A DNA stretch of 64,000 bases from NCBI RefSeq assembly GCF_020216025.1, contig NZ_JAIWNC010000009.1, forward strand, positions 1 through 64,000. The letters run 5' to 3'. The notes under the pieces are model-generated. The model was not told the origin of the DNA. It did no database searches and was given only the letters and a program-made list of their open reading frames with translations. Positions 16,509-26,556 of this stretch are shown here, in pieces. Within the stretch, counting starts at the first letter, position 1; every line of letters begins with the position of its first letter. The translations under genes were made by a program, and so were the position numbers. This DNA comes from Jidongwangia harbinensis. Its GTDB lineage: Bacteria > Actinomycetota > Actinomycetes > Mycobacteriales > Micromonosporaceae.

Positions 16509-19500
16509 CGGGCGGCGCCTGCGTCGCCCAGTTGGTACCGCAGTGCGGCGCCGACGATGAACGCGACGAGTTCTTGCGACTCGCCACCGGACTTCTCGCC
16601 GATGTGGTCGTAGATGGCGACGTGCCTGCCGTCGAGGTCGATCTTCTCGGCGCTGATCCGGACGTGGTTGCGCACGTCGACGAGGTCGGCGAAATCCGGC
16701 GCGGTGCGGCGGATGCGGTCGATCACCTTGGCCATCCGGTCGTGAGCGCGTTCCCGGTCGTCTTCTGTCGCAGCTTGATCGACAAGAGCGCGTACGTCGC
16801 GCAGCTCCTTGCGGAACCGGGCACGCGCCGTGGAGTGGCTCTCTTGTGGGTCGATGCGCAGCCGGTGGTTGTCGTCGGCGAACGGTAGGTCGGCGAGGAT
16901 GCGGTTGACCGGGTCGATCCGGTCGCGGATGTCCCGGACGGCGGCGGCGAGTTCGCTGTCCAGGCCGGTCAGGTCGTTGCCGGAAAGATTGAGCAGACTG
17001 TCCCGCCACTCGGTCTCCAGCTCGTGCAGGCCGTTGGTTTCCAGGTCGGTGAGTAGGCGGTCGAAGTCGCGGTAGGAGGCGTCCGGGTCGGTGCCGAGGT
17101 TGGGGTTCGGCCAGCGCTCGAGGAACATGGAGAACGCATCGTGCAGCGCTTTTCTCGTGCGGCCGATCGACTCCGTCGCGGATAGCCGGTCGTTGTGGAG
17201 CCGGTCGACGGCGCGTTTGACTCCGGCGTCGAACTGCGCGAGCACGTCCATCGGGTTGGTGCTGGCCGGGTCGCTGTCGAAGAGCGTCTCCAGATAGTCC
17301 CGGGTTTCCTCGCCGAGGCCGACTCCCGACTCGGTGGCCGTGTCGAGCGCCGTTTGGGCGCGATCCACCTCGTCGACGGTCGACGCCCATGCGTTTCCGG
17401 CGGCGTCCACGATGTCTTTCTGCCGGCCGACACGCTCGGTCAGATCGCGGACCTGCTGTTTGAGGTCGTCCAGGCGGCGCTGCATTTTGTCGATCTCCGG
17501 ATTGCCGGCGCGGATCTCGTCGAGGATGCGGTTCCAGCGGTCCCTGTCCGCGTGGACCGCGTCGGCATCCACCTGATCCCATGAGAGCTCGGTCAGGGTC
17601 TGGTAGGCCGCGCGTCTGGCTTCCGTCGCGTCGAGGTTGTGCTCCTGCCTCGACACGTTCGCCACCGCGTTGTCGAGGCGCTTGCGGGTGAGGTCGATCT
17701 GGTTGTCGAGGTCGGCGAGGGTCCTGGCGTTGGTGAAGCCGAGCACGTTGGCCCGGCCGTGGCCGCCGTGCGCACCGCGGGCTCCTTCCGAGGTCTGGCC
17801 GGTGATCGTGAGGGCCTTGAGATATTGCGGCAGCAGCCGGGGCGTGTCGACGCAGACGTACGCGAACCGGCGGTCGAGTTCGCTCTTGAGCCATGCGGTG
17901 AACGGCGACGGACGGTAGTCGAGCCTGCCGGGGAGCGTCTTGCCGTCCAGTCCAACCTCGTCGCGCAACCCGGTGCGCACGCCTTCAAAGTGGATCCGCC
18001 TGGCGGTCGGCACCCGGTCGATCGCCTCGCGGAACGAGTTCAATCTGCCGATGTCGATCAGCATCCGGGTGGCGAATCCGCCGAGCGCCAGGTTGAATGC
18101 CTCTCGCCAGGGCTCGAACTCCGTGCGTACCTCGATCAGCTCGCCGACGAACGGCAGGTCGTCGGGAGTGAGTCCGGCGGCCTCGGCCAGCGCGGCGCGG
18201 GTCGCGTGCAGCTCGGTCGGGATGTTGCCCCGGCGGGCCTTGACTGCGTCGCGCTCGGCGCGCAACCGGTCCAGCTCTCGTCCGGCATCCCTCTTCTCCG
18301 CTACCGCCTCGGCGTACGCGGTCTGCGCGGTTCTCCGAGCGTCGACATCGGCCAGCGTGCGACGCGCCGCCTCCACCAGGGCAGCGAAATCCTCGCCGGT
18401 CGAGACCGAGGCGCCGATCGTGGCCAGCGCCCGGTCCAGTCGCTGCCGTGCGCGTTCGACCTCGCCCAGGCGCTGCGCCACGATCCGGATCTCCCGCTGG
18501 GCGGTGTCCATGCGGTCACCACCGGACGCACGAATGATGTCGGCTGTGCCGTCACGCTGCGCCTCCGCCCCGCGAACCAGCGCCTCGATCTCCACCAGCT
18601 CCTGCTGGGCCCGGCGGTGCTGCTGCTCCAGGTCCTTCTCGGCCACGCGCAACAGGTCGAGCCGGCGCTGATGACGCCACAGCGCGGCAGGCGACGCCGC
18701 ATCGGTGAAGGATCCGATCTCGTCGATCGACCGTAGCCGGTCCACCGCTTCGTCGATGACGCGTCGGTGCTCGCGGATCGGGCTCAACGCCTTCACCTGC
18801 TGGCGGGCGGTGATCATCCGGACCCGGGTGCCGGACAACTCGTCGAACTGCTGCACCACCGCGTCCGCCGTCGCCAGTGTGGACGGCTCTTCCAGGACCA
18901 TCGTCTTGTACAGGGCGTCGACCGTGGTGATCTGCTGGCCGGCCTGGATGCGTCCCAGCAACGCGACCGCCTTGTGCCCGTCGCCCGCCGCGCCGATGCC
19001 GAGCGTGGTGTGCAGGCGCGCGGTGAAGTCGCGGTCGGTGTCGCACCAGGTCAAGCCGGTTGCCGCGACGTCGGCGCGGGTGAACTTCTTGGCTGCTGGC
19101 CCTTCCAGCCCTCGCAGATCGTAGGCGTGGTCACACGTGGCGCGGACCGGCACGACGTCGTCCAGGCCGCGAGCCGACGACGGAACGTACCAGGCGCGCA
19201 GGGCGGTGAACTGGGCGCCGGTGTGGTCCAGCCAGGTCATCGCGACGGCGGTCCAGGTGTCGCGGCCGTCACCACGTAGGGCCCGCATTCTCGTCTCGCC
19301 GTCGGTGCGGGACTCGTCGAGCTTGCCGCGCGCGTAGGAGAGGATGTTGCGCTGGTCCTTGCCTCGGGGCCGGCCGACCACGCCGCCGTTGGACGCGCCG
19401 TTGAACGGGGTGGTGTGCGGCATGAGCAACGCGATGTACGAGTCCATCAACGTCGACTTACCCGACCCGGATCCGCCGCTCAGCAAAGTCGCGCCGGGCG

Positions 19501-19624
19501 CGAGCCGCAGGTGGTGGTACCCGTCGTAGCCGCCCCAGTTGACCAGCTGCAGGTCGCGGGCCACCCACTGCTGCCCGCGCGACGCCGCCGGAACCAGCCC
19601 GAACAGTGTGTCGATCATGCTCAT
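16472..19624 (-). CDS. jetC: Wadjet subunit JetC, SMC/MukB-like ATPase (frameshifted near the 3' end)
   Basis: As sequenced 1050 residues; ~1113 if the frameshift is corrected, the usual size. Residues 50-58 GGSGSGKST form Walker A in an AAA_29/SbcC-like head; long coiled coils run through ~290-480 and ~640-950 around a hinge (~500-640); the ABC signature [12 protein letters not shown] lies near residue 1022. The in-frame reading then ends in an unrelated [12 protein letters not shown] tail, before Walker B. JetC, with JetA and JetB, forms the DNA-loop-extruding condensin-like motor. ATG 19624 overlaps the jetB stop (ATGA). Confidence 0.9.
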   Translation of the reverse strand: MSMIDTLFGLVPAASRGQQWVARDLQLVNWGGYDGYHHLRLAPGATLLSGGSGSGKSTLMDSYIALLMPHTTPFNGASNGGVVGRPRGKDQRNILSYARGKLDESRTDGETRMRALRGDGRDTWTAVAMTWLDHTGAQFTALRAWYVPSSARGLDDVVPVRATCDHAYDLRGLEGPAAKKFTRADVAATGLTWCDTDRDFTARLHTTLGIGAAGDGHKAVALLGRIQAGQQITTVDALYKTMVLEEPSTLATADAVVQQFDELSGTRVRMITARQQVKALSPIREHRRVIDEAVDRLRSIDEIGSFTDAASPAALWRHQRRLDLLRVAEKDLEQQHRRAQQELVEIEALVRGAEAQRDGTADIIRASGGDRMDTAQREIRIVAQRLGEVERARQRLDRALATIGASVSTGEDFAALVEAARRTLADVDARRTAQTAYAEAVAEKRDAGRELDRLRAERDAVKARRGNIPTELHATRAALAEAAGLTPDDLPFVGELIEVRTEFEPWREAFNLALGGFATRMLIDIGRLNSFREAIDRVPTARRIHFEGVRTGLRDEVGLDGKTLPGRLDYRPSPFTAWLKSELDRRFAYVCVDTPRLLPQYLKALTITGQTSEGARGAHGGHGRANVLGFTNARTLADLDNQIDLTRKRLDNAVANVSRQEHNLDATEARRAAYQTLTELSWDQVDADAVHADRDRWNRILDEIRAGNPEIDKMQRRLDDLKQQVRDLTERVGRQKDIVDAAGNAWASTVDEVDRAQTALDTATESGVGLGEETRDYLETLFDSDPASTNPMDVLAQFDAGVKRAVDRLHNDRLSATESIGRTRKALHDAFSMFLERWPNPNLGTDPDASYRDFDRLLTDLETNGLHELETEWRDSLLNLSGNDLTGLDSELAAAVRDIRDRIDPVNRILADLPFADDNHRLRIDPQESHSTARARFRKELRDVRALVDQAATEDDRERAHDRMAKVIDRIRRTAPDFADLVDVRNHVRISAEKIDLDGRHVAIYDHIGEKSGGESQELVAFIVGAALRYQLGDAGAARPVTPRSSSTRR

Positions 19625-20292
19625 GCCGCGGCCTCGTTCTGCTCGCGCAGCCATTGCTTCAGCTCGGCGAGCTTCTCCGTGCTCAGCACGACCTCCACCA
19701 TCGGAGTGATTCGATACCGGCCCGTCGACTCCTCCGCGAGCAAACCTTCGGTGACCAGCCGCTGCACCGCGTTGCGCACCTCCTGCTGGCGCCGGGCCAG
19801 ATTGCCGTCGCGCGGTTCGAAGTACGTCAGCACGGTCTGCTCCAACTCCTCGATGTCCACCCGTGCGGACGTCTCACCCGTGCCGCGCTCCCGCTGGAAC
19901 ACGGTGCGCAGGTGCACCAGGACCAGTGTTTCGGCCCGGCTGTAGGAGTCGTCCTTGAGCAGGATCGGCACGTCCAGCTCCACAGACCGCACCTGCTGCT
20001 TGTACGCGATGCCGCGGTCGTGGTCGACCATGAGGCGGACGAACATGTCGTGCATGCGCGATTCGATGATCTGCTGGTTCTCCAGCAGGGTGCGCCACTG
20101 CGCCGGGTTCTTCTCGGCAAGCAGGAACCTGCGCCGCAACAACTGCACGAGCACGCGACGTACGTCCGCGTCCAGCGTGCCCGCGTCGCCGGGGAACAGC
20201 TCGGCCGGGTCCTCCTCCATCGGAACCGGGTCGATGAACCCGGCCGACACGCCTGCCTGCCAGCCGTCCCCGGCGCCGTCCGGCTCAGTCAT
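19621..20292 (-). CDS. jetB: Wadjet subunit JetB, MukE-like (DUF4194)
   Basis: 223 residues. A winged-helix protein of the DUF4194 type: [20 protein letters not shown], a central [23 protein letters not shown] segment and a C-terminal WH with [26 protein letters not shown]. JetB (KITE protein) binds the JetA kleisin and regulates the JetC ATPase. ATG 20292 gives an 8-base overlap with the jetA stop; a GTG at 20313 is an alternative. Confidence 0.9.
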   Translation of the reverse strand: MTEPDGAGDGWQAGVSAGFIDPVPMEEDPAELFPGDAGTLDADVRRVLVQLLRRRFLLAEKNPAQWRTLLENQQIIESRMHDMFVRLMVDHDRGIAYKQQVRSVELDVPILLKDDSYSRAETLVLVHLRTVFQRERGTGETSARVDIEELEQTVLTYFEPRDGNLARRQQEVRNAVQRLVTEGLLAEESTGRYRITPMVEVVLSTEKLAELKQWLREQNEAAA

Positions 20293-21787
20293 CGCCACCA
20301 CTCCCGTCTGCACCTGCCGGATTCACCGCCACCACGCTGCCCAGAGCGAACCGCCGCCGCGTCTGGTCGGGGCGGACCGTGTCGACCACCGCCACCTCGG
20401 CCGTCTCGGTCATCCCGGCGCCGTCGGCGATCTCCAGCAGGCCCAGGAGATCGACCGGCCGCTGGATGTCCACGGGGGCCGCGCGGAACGCAGCCACGAC
20501 ATCCACTGCCGCGTCGCTGTCCGCGAACGCTTCCAGATGCGTGCGCAACTCGGCATAGTGAGGGCCGCCCCATGCCCGCGTGTCCGCGGCCGGCATGTCC
20601 TCGGTCTCATCCCAGTCCCGCAACGGCGGGGGAGGCTCCGGTGGCCGCAAGTCACTCATCCGCTGGCGCAGATGCCCGACGTCGGCAACCGGCAGACGCC
20701 GCAGCGGCTCGACGATCTCACCGCGGCGAGAGCCTGGCACCCATCTGTGCAGGCCGGACATCACGTCCCTGAGCAATTCGTCGACCTGACGGTCCCGCAT
20801 CGGGTCGTGGTTGCGAACCTGGGAGGTGATGACGTGTGACGCCTGCCGCTGGGCGGCCAACACCTCCTTGACTCCCTGCTCGATCCGCCGCGATATCTCG
20901 GCGAGCTCCCGCCGCTGCTGTGGCGGCAGCAGCTCGGTGAACCGGTGTCGCAACACGGTACGCAGCCGGCCCCACAGGTCGTCGATCTGCGCCGGGTCGC
21001 CGATCAGCCGCAGCGCCCCCGCGAACGCGCGGCCTTCCGGTGTCGCATCCAGGATCTGCTGGCCGCGCGCGAGGCATTCACGCAACACCTCACCGGTGGG
21101 CCGCACGTCGTGCCGCAGTTCCGCGACGACGTCGCGCTGAATGGCTTTGATCGACTCCGCCACGCGGGCGAAATCCGCGGGTAGCTCCCGAGTCAGGTGC
21201 AACACGTTCTCGGCCGCTTCCAGGAGCTGGTCATCGTCGACAGTCTCGACCGCGCCGCCCTGTTCGAGCCGGGTCAGCTCCTTCTGCCGCTGCTGGATGT
21301 CCTCATGCAGGCGCACCATCCGCGACATCAGGTCGGGATCAGCGTCCTGCGCAAGGCGCTCGATGGCCTCGAGCAACGTCCTGACCCGCGACTCCGACAC
21401 CCGCGTACGGGCTCCGCCGACCCGTCCCGCCACCTCGAGCGCACCGACCCCGTACGCCGACAGCCGGTACACCTCGACATCATCCTCGGACACCTGCCGC
21501 ACCAACCACCCGGCCTGAACCCACTGCCGGCAGAGATCTCGCGCGTTGCCGGCGGGCAACGGCTGGCTGTCCTCGTCGCCGTAGCCGGCGGCCCGCAACT
21601 GAACAAGAGCGTCGTTGATCTCGGCATGCGCGTCCGCCACCGCGACCGTCGGGCGCTCCGCGGTGAAGACCATCGCCAACGCCGTCACCACGAACGGCGC
21701 GTGCGTCTGATGCAGCAAGGCGAGCATCGGATTCTGGAACGCCCGAAGCGCTCCCTGGTAAGCACCCTCAACACCTCGTGTAGCCAT
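20285..21787 (-). CDS. jetA: Wadjet subunit JetA, MukF-like kleisin (DUF3375)
   Basis: 500 residues with the typical DUF3375 beginning ([19 protein letters not shown]... LAMVF) followed by winged-helix (~60-110), a helical middle domain (~130-350) and a C-terminal winged region ending near [10 protein letters not shown]. It is the kleisin that bridges the two JetC heads. First gene of jetABCD; a 123-base gap to the next gene upstream (same strand) should hold the promoter. Order jetA-B-C-D and all overlaps are as in type I Wadjet operons. Confidence 0.9.
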   Translation of the reverse strand: MATRGVEGAYQGALRAFQNPMLALLHQTHAPFVVTALAMVFTAERPTVAVADAHAEINDALVQLRAAGYGDEDSQPLPAGNARDLCRQWVQAGWLVRQVSEDDVEVYRLSAYGVGALEVAGRVGGARTRVSESRVRTLLEAIERLAQDADPDLMSRMVRLHEDIQQRQKELTRLEQGGAVETVDDDQLLEAAENVLHLTRELPADFARVAESIKAIQRDVVAELRHDVRPTGEVLRECLARGQQILDATPEGRAFAGALRLIGDPAQIDDLWGRLRTVLRHRFTELLPPQQRRELAEISRRIEQGVKEVLAAQRQASHVITSQVRNHDPMRDRQVDELLRDVMSGLHRWVPGSRRGEIVEPLRRLPVADVGHLRQRMSDLRPPEPPPPLRDWDETEDMPAADTRAWGGPHYAELRTHLEAFADSDAAVDVVAAFRAAPVDIQRPVDLLGLLEIADGAGMTETAEVAVVDTVRPDQTRRRFALGSVVAVNPAGADGSGGDD

Positions 21788-21910
21788 CAGCGGTCAGCGT
21801 ACGGCGCAGGTACGACACGGAAGACTCGCCATTTTTGCCGGTTACCGCCCTGGTTGTCCCGACAGGGTGGTGTGCCGGCCATAGAGCGGTTAGCCAAGCC
21901 GGTCGTGTCG

Positions 21911-22354
21911 TTACTCCGCACCCGCCGGGTCGGCCGGTTCGGTCCATCCGGCGGGAAGGACCGCCACGCTCTCGATGGGAGTCTCGGGATCGTCCGGCGC
22001 CGGTGTGCTCAGGTAGACGTTCAAGCCGGGCAGGCGGAAGAACTGATCCGGGACGAACTCGGGCGAGATCCCGGCCTGCCGCAGGTCGGCCAGCACCTCG
22101 GACAACGGCCGATCCACCACCTGGACGCCGTCGACCAGCGCGTTGCCCCCGGCGATCTCGATCGACGCCAGTCGGTCCTGCTCGTCGTAGGACAGCATGA
22201 GCGTGCCGTCCGAGTACCCGTCAACGGGTCCCGAGCCGGGTCCGTGTTCGGAGGAGTGGCGCTCGCCGAGACGAGCCCGGTGATCGGCCCGTTGCTCCCC
22301 GAACCGAGCTTCGGGCACGCCCAGCCCGGGAAGAATCTCGAATGTGGGAATCAT
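21911..22354 (-). CDS. Conserved hypothetical protein (MIPxFEILPG family)
   Basis: 147 residues. N-terminus IPTFEILPGLGVPEARFGEQR, middle LMLSYDEQDRLASIEIAGGN, then VQVVDRPLSEVLADLRQAG and an acidic C-terminus. This alpha/beta layout recalls actinobacterial immunity-like or barrel proteins of unknown function; no motif is decisive. ATG 22354 has GAGAGGAGGGATCACCG upstream (strong SD). It is the gene immediately upstream of jetA on the same strand, but whether it belongs to the Wadjet operon is not clear. Confidence 0.65.
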   Translation of the reverse strand: MIPTFEILPGLGVPEARFGEQRADHRARLGERHSSEHGPGSGPVDGYSDGTLMLSYDEQDRLASIEIAGGNALVDGVQVVDRPLSEVLADLRQAGISPEFVPDQFFRLPGLNVYLSTPAPDDPETPIESVAVLPAGWTEPADPAGAE

Positions 22355-22632
22355 CGGTGATCCCTCCTCTCGTCCGGCACGACCTTATCCACCGCCGGCG
22401 GATGTCCTGGATCGCCGGCCGGGTCGTCCGCTGCACCTCGCCGCGGCGCCGCGATGCGTAGAGCGCCCCTTCGGCCATCTCGGCCGAGCGTCGGCCTGCG
22501 GGGCAGGCGCCACGGGCCGGGCGGGGGTCCCGGCGTAGGCGAAGGTGCGGAGGTGACGGGGTGGTTCGGTGTCCGTCGCGTCGGCAGCGCGCCGCGACCG
22601 GCGGAGACGGATCGCGGGTTGACCAGGCCACC
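22355..22632. other. Intergenic region before the TetR-controlled promoter
   Basis: No open frame with SD or domain was found on either strand; only low-complexity Arg/Pro-rich frames. It separates the minus-strand gene at 22354 from the plus-strand promoter at 22633. Confidence 0.35.
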
Positions 22633-22662
22633 TTGACGACGCGGTCCGGCTGGGCTTAACCT
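22633..22662 (+). promoter_or_regulatory. Putative sigma-70 promoter of the secreted NTF2-like gene
   Basis: TTGACG at 22633-22638 and TAACCT at 22657-22662, 18 bases apart, fit a housekeeping -35/-10 pair. The -10 touches the first TetR-type palindrome. Confidence 0.45.
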
Positions 22663-22691
22663 AACGACGTTAGAAAACCTAACGACGTTAG
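22661..22691. promoter_or_regulatory. Two identical TetR-type operators
   Basis: CTAACGACGTTAG occurs at 22661-22673 and again at 22679-22691, centres 18 bases apart, directly over the -10/+1 region. Each is a near-perfect palindrome (CTAAC...GTTAG). A two-mismatch copy lies upstream of the tetR-type gene (24165-24177), so the same regulator probably represses this gene and itself. Confidence 0.75.
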
Positions 22692-22741
22692 ATCGGTGCG
22701 GCGTGACCAGCGCCGCGCCGGCCCAGGGCAGGGAGACTTAC

Positions 22742-23308
22742 ATGCGTACCCGTACCTTCGTTCCCGGCCTTGTTGCCGCAGCGGCTCTGATCGCCGGCGC
22801 CGTCGTGGTCGGACCCGCCGCCTCCTCCGCGGTACCGCCGGGGGAGCGGGCCGCGCAGGCCGGGCCGCAGCAGCTCGTGGATGCACAGAGGCACGAGAAG
22901 AAGGATCCGGTGCCGGCGATCGGGCGGCGCTGGGCCGCCGCGTGGATGACCACGGACACCCGTGACCTCGCCCGCCTGTACACCAAGGACGCGGTCTACA
23001 CCGACCGGGCGCTCAACCTGGTGTTCCGTGGCCGTGCCGGGGTCGTGGAGTGGGAGACCGGATCCCATCAGCTCGTCGGGGACCTCGGATTCGAGGTGCG
23101 GAGGGGGTTCCGCGGGAGCGACGGGGTCGTGGTCGAGGGGGTGTTCACCGGCCACATCACCGGTGCGCCTCGCCCTTTCGCGGTCCCGGTCGTCACCGTG
23201 CTGCGGCTGCGCGGCAACCTGATCCGGTCGAGCGACGACTACTACAACCGGGGCGAGATCCTGAGCGACTCCGGCCTGCCCGCGGACTGGACCCCGACCG
23301 GTAACTGA
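22742..23308 (+). CDS. Secreted SnoaL/NTF2-like protein
   Basis: 188 residues. ATG 22742 after CAGGGAGACTTAC (SD GGGAG). Residues 1-34 are a Sec signal peptide (basic MRTR, hydrophobic VAAAALIAGAVVV, AxA-like SSA). The mature part has the NTF2/SnoaL helix AAAWMTTDTRDLARLYTKDAVY and FRGRAGVVEWE strand pattern. Role unknown; expression appears to be switched by the TetR-family protein encoded at 23489-24094. Confidence 0.8.
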   Translation: MRTRTFVPGLVAAAALIAGAVVVGPAASSAVPPGERAAQAGPQQLVDAQRHEKKDPVPAIGRRWAAAWMTTDTRDLARLYTKDAVYTDRALNLVFRGRAGVVEWETGSHQLVGDLGFEVRRGFRGSDGVVVEGVFTGHITGAPRPFAVPVVTVLRLRGNLIRSSDDYYNRGEILSDSGLPADWTPTGN

Positions 23309-23309
23309 A

Positions 23310-23333
23310 GCCCGCCCGCATCTCGGGGCGGGC
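23310..23333 (+). terminator. GC-rich hairpin terminator
   Basis: Perfect 8-bp stem GCCCGCCC/GGGCGGGC with an 8-base loop, two bases after the stop of the secreted protein. No U-tract, as usual in actinobacteria. Confidence 0.6.
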
Positions 23334-23488
23334 CCGGCGTGCCTGGGGTCCGCCTCGATCCGGTCCGCGCGGCCTGACGAGGCAGCGCGGAGGCCGACGC
23401 CGCGCTGACCCTCCGGGCCTGTCCGGTGCGGACGACGACGGCGCACCGCCGTGCTTGTCGGGCGAGCTGGCGGAAGCCGGGCTCGCGC

Positions 23489-24094
23489 TTACGCACGTTC
23501 CGGTCGGGCGGCGGTCCGCCAGCCGCGGAGCAGCGTCTGCAGGGCCTGCTGGGCGAGCCGCCGGGCGCGGTCGTTGCCGACGGTGCCGAGATGGCCGAGC
23601 GACGCGATGCCGTACAGCGTGCCCCAGATGATCTCGCAGGCTTCGTCGAAGTCAGTCAGGACCACGTCGTGGGCGTCCGACCACGCGGTGAGAAGGTCCT
23701 TCAGGACGTCGATGGTGGGTGCTGCCGCGCGCTGGCGCTCGTCCGCGTCGACGGCGTCGCCGTTCATGATCTGGTACAGGTGCGGGTGGTCGCCGGCGAA
23801 CCGGACGTACTCGGACGCGAGCAGCATCAGGCGCCGGTCGATGGCGGGCTCCGTGGCGGCCTGCTGAAGCTCGGCCGTCATCAGGCGGTGGCCGTGACCG
23901 ACCAGCTCCAGCACGAGCGCGTCCTTGTTGGCGAAGTGCTGATAGACGACGGGTGCGGAGTATTCGACGTCGGTCGCGATGCGCCGGATCGTCAGCGCCG
24001 TGGTGCCCTCGTTCTCGAGGATGTGCAACGCGGCCTCGATGATCCGTTCGCGGGTGCTCGCGCGTTCGCGGGCCCGCCTGCCGCTGGTCGGCAT
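23489..24094 (-). CDS. TetR-family transcriptional repressor
   Basis: 201 residues. Residues ~12-58 form the TetR HTH (RERIIEAALHILENEG, then IRRIATDVEYSAPVVYQHF with the FANKDALV helix). The C-terminal part (YEYVRF..HLYQIMNGD, WGTLYGIASLG) is of the WHG ligand-binding type. ATG 24094 has GAGGTGA five bases upstream; longer in-frame starts lack SD. A CTTAACAACGTTAGG palindrome 70 bases upstream suggests autoregulation. Confidence 0.88.
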   Translation of the reverse strand: MPTSGRRARERASTRERIIEAALHILENEGTTALTIRRIATDVEYSAPVVYQHFANKDALVLELVGHGHRLMTAELQQAATEPAIDRRLMLLASEYVRFAGDHPHLYQIMNGDAVDADERQRAAAPTIDVLKDLLTAWSDAHDVVLTDFDEACEIIWGTLYGIASLGHLGTVGNDRARRLAQQALQTLLRGWRTAARPERA

Positions 24095-24163
24095 CGTTGT
24101 CACCTCGCTTCCCAGCGTGTCCCCGGGCACGGGCCGTCGGCGGCGCCGTCACGGCGCCGCCAT

Positions 24164-24178
24164 CTTAACAACGTTAGG
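24164..24178. promoter_or_regulatory. Third TetR-type operator (tetR promoter)
   Basis: CTTAACAACGTTAGG; core TTAACAACGTTAG differs from the 22661/22679 sites at two positions. It lies between the tetR-type start (24094) and the stop of the POT transporter (24214), where the tetR promoter must be. Confidence 0.6.
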
Positions 24179-24213
24179 AGACCGCGGCGGCCGGCCGGGC
24201 GTGATGCGGGTGT

Positions 24214-25671
24214 TCACCGGACGCCGCTCATCAGGCGGGTGATCGGCCGCCGGGCGAGCGCGAGCAGCACGCCGAGCACGATCGCCACGGCGCCGAGCAC
24301 CCCGAAGTAGATGGCCTCGCGTTCGGCGCTGTAGAACCGGGCCAGGGTGCCGGACAGCGCGGTGCCGAGGGCCACGGATAGGAAGAACAGGGCCACCATC
24401 TGGGTGTGGAAGGCGCGGGGAGCGAGCTTGGTGGACAGCGACAGGCCGACGGGGGACAACAGCAGTTCGGCGATCGTGAAGACCAGCAGGATGCCGATCA
24501 GCGCGGTCAGCGGCGCCGTGTTCGGGCCGCCACCGGCGAGCGGCAGGAACAGCAGGAACGCGACGCCCATGATGGCCGTGCCGGCGGCGAACTTGACCGG
24601 GGTGGACGGCTGCCGGCTGCCGAGCCGGGTCCAGAGTGCGGCGAAGACGCCGGACAGCAGGATGATGAATACCGGGTTGATGGACTGCACCCAGGACACC
24701 GGCATCTCCCAGCCGAGGACGGTGCGGTCGAGCCGTTGGTCGGAGTAGATGGTCACTACCGTGAACTGCTGCTGGTACAACGACCAGAAGGCGGCACTGG
24801 CCAGGAACATCGGGATGAAGGCCAGCACCCGTCGTCGTTCCACCGTGGTGATCTGCCGGCTGGCGAGGATCACCACGAAGTAGCTGACCGCGGCGGCCGC
24901 GCTGAGCACGACCACGATCGTGGCCAGCCGGTCGGCCGGCAGCGCGCCGGTCAACGCCAGGAGCACGATCGCCGCCACCGCCGCGGCGGACCCGGCCGCG
25001 ACGGCGGTCCGGCGTCGCGCCGGCAACGGATGGGGGACCTCGCGCGCCGACTCCGGAAGGCGGCGACGCCCGAGGGCGTACTGGGTCAGGCCGACGGCCA
25101 TGCCCGCCGCCGCGAGGCCGAAGCCGTAGTGGAAACCGGCGTTCTTCTGCAGCAGCCCGGTGAGCAGCGGACCGGCCAGGGCGCCGATGTTGATGCCGAG
25201 GTAGAACAGGGAGAATCCGGCGTCGCGGCGCTCGTCGTGTTCGGTGTAGAGGGTGCCGACCAGCGAGGTGGCGTTCGCCTTGACGCCGCCGCTGCCGACC
25301 GCGATCAGGATCAGTCCGGCCGTCACGCCGGTCAGGCCGGGCAGCACGGCCAACGCGACGTGCCCGGACATGACCAGCACCGCGCTGAGGAACAGCACCC
25401 GTTCCGAGCCGAGCAGCCGGTCGGCCACCCAGGCGCCGAGGATGGTCGACAGGTACACGGCGCCGCCGTACGCGCCGACGATGCTGGTCGCGGTGCCCTC
25501 CGGCATCCCGAGGCCGCCGTCGGCGGCCGGGTAGTACAGGTAGATCAGCAGGATGCCCTGCATGCCGTAGAACGAGAACCGTTCCCACAGCTCCACTCCG
25601 AAGAGGTTCGCCAGTGGCCGGGGCTGACCGAAGAACGTCTTCGGGGAGTCCGTGGTGGCGTCAAGGGTCAT
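24214..25671 (-). CDS. POT/PTR2-family proton-dependent peptide transporter
   Basis: 485 residues, ~13-14 hydrophobic segments. The N-terminal ELWERFSFYGMQ is the POT ExxERFxYYG proton-coupling motif, followed by GAYGGAVYLSTILGAWVADRLLG and FYLGINIGALAGP (PTR2 signature 2-like). Expected to import di/tripeptides with protons. ATG 25671 with GGGAG five bases upstream; the in-frame extension to 25791 lacks homology. Located upstream of tetR on the same strand; could share its regulation by read-through. Confidence 0.88.
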   Translation of the reverse strand: MTLDATTDSPKTFFGQPRPLANLFGVELWERFSFYGMQGILLIYLYYPAADGGLGMPEGTATSIVGAYGGAVYLSTILGAWVADRLLGSERVLFLSAVLVMSGHVALAVLPGLTGVTAGLILIAVGSGGVKANATSLVGTLYTEHDERRDAGFSLFYLGINIGALAGPLLTGLLQKNAGFHYGFGLAAAGMAVGLTQYALGRRRLPESAREVPHPLPARRRTAVAAGSAAAVAAIVLLALTGALPADRLATIVVVLSAAAAVSYFVVILASRQITTVERRRVLAFIPMFLASAAFWSLYQQQFTVVTIYSDQRLDRTVLGWEMPVSWVQSINPVFIILLSGVFAALWTRLGSRQPSTPVKFAAGTAIMGVAFLLFLPLAGGGPNTAPLTALIGILLVFTIAELLLSPVGLSLSTKLAPRAFHTQMVALFFLSVALGTALSGTLARFYSAEREAIYFGVLGAVAIVLGVLLALARRPITRLMSGVR

Positions 25672-25934
25672 GGCGGCTCCCGGCGGCTGGATGCACGGCG
25701 CTGTCCTGGCGGGGACTACCGCGGCATCCGCCGCTTCAAACGCGATGCCCGCAACGGGCACCCCGCGCGCCCGGCGGCGGTTGTCACGCAAACGTCACAT
25801 GCCCGCCCGGTGGCCGCCATCTCCGTCCACCATGGTGTTTCTCGGGTGCTGCTGAGCCGGCCGGTCCTGCCGGGTGCGGCACCGCCCGGACGTGCCAGGA
25901 CCAGAGGCTCCGACGACCACGGTGAGGACGAGAC

Positions 25935-26549
25935 ATGACAGCCGTTGCGGTTGCGGTGGGTACCGGTGTCCAACTGATCTGCGACGGATGCGGCGACCTC
26001 GCCGTGGCGAACGGGTGTGGCCTGCACGACGCGGACGCGGACGTGGTCTACGTCGCCGTGGCGGAGGTCGGCTGGACCGGATCGGCGTTCGCCCGGGGCC
26101 CGCACCGGTGCTCGGGTTGTTCGTCCCGGATCCCGGTCGCCCGCCGGTCCGCGGAGCGGGTCACCGGGGACGCCCCGCCGACCGGCCGGGTCTCCCGGCA
26201 TTCCCTGTCGTCGGTGTCCCTGGTGCGCGTCGCCGGCGACGTCGACACCGAGGTGGTCGCCGAGCTGCGGACGGCGCTGGAGACCGCGCTGGCGGAGCAT
26301 CCCCGGATCATCATGGACCTGACCGGCGCCGCGACGATCGACTCGGTCGGGCTGGGCACCGTGGTGCGGGCCCGCCAGGCGGCGCGCCGGCGCGGCGGCG
26401 ACCTGCTGCTGGCGGCGCCGTCACGGTTCGTTCAGACGGTTCTGCACACCATGCGCCTGGACGGGGCGTTCCCGACCTTCGACACCGTGCCGCAGGCCAT
26501 GTCCGCCGCGCGCGCGGTGGCGCCGGTTGCCGCGGCGGATCGGCGGTAG
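25935..26549 (+). CDS. STAS-domain protein (anti-anti-sigma type) with N-terminal CxxC pairs
   Basis: 204 residues. ATG 25935 with GAGG 8 bases upstream. Residues ~90-195 form a STAS domain of the SpoIIAA/RsbV type: IIMDLTGAATIDSVGLGTVVRA contains the phospho-acceptor Ser (S137) in its DSVG context. Residues 1-70 carry C16xxC19 and C59xxC62, the pattern of a small zinc ribbon, absent from classical STAS antagonists. It could couple a metal/redox signal to an anti-sigma switch; no kinase partner is adjacent. Confidence 0.82.
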   Translation: MTAVAVAVGTGVQLICDGCGDLAVANGCGLHDADADVVYVAVAEVGWTGSAFARGPHRCSGCSSRIPVARRSAERVTGDAPPTGRVSRHSLSSVSLVRVAGDVDTEVVAELRTALETALAEHPRIIMDLTGAATIDSVGLGTVVRARQAARRRGGDLLLAAPSRFVQTVLHTMRLDGAFPTFDTVPQAMSAARAVAPVAAADRR

Positions 26550-26556
26550 CGCGACG

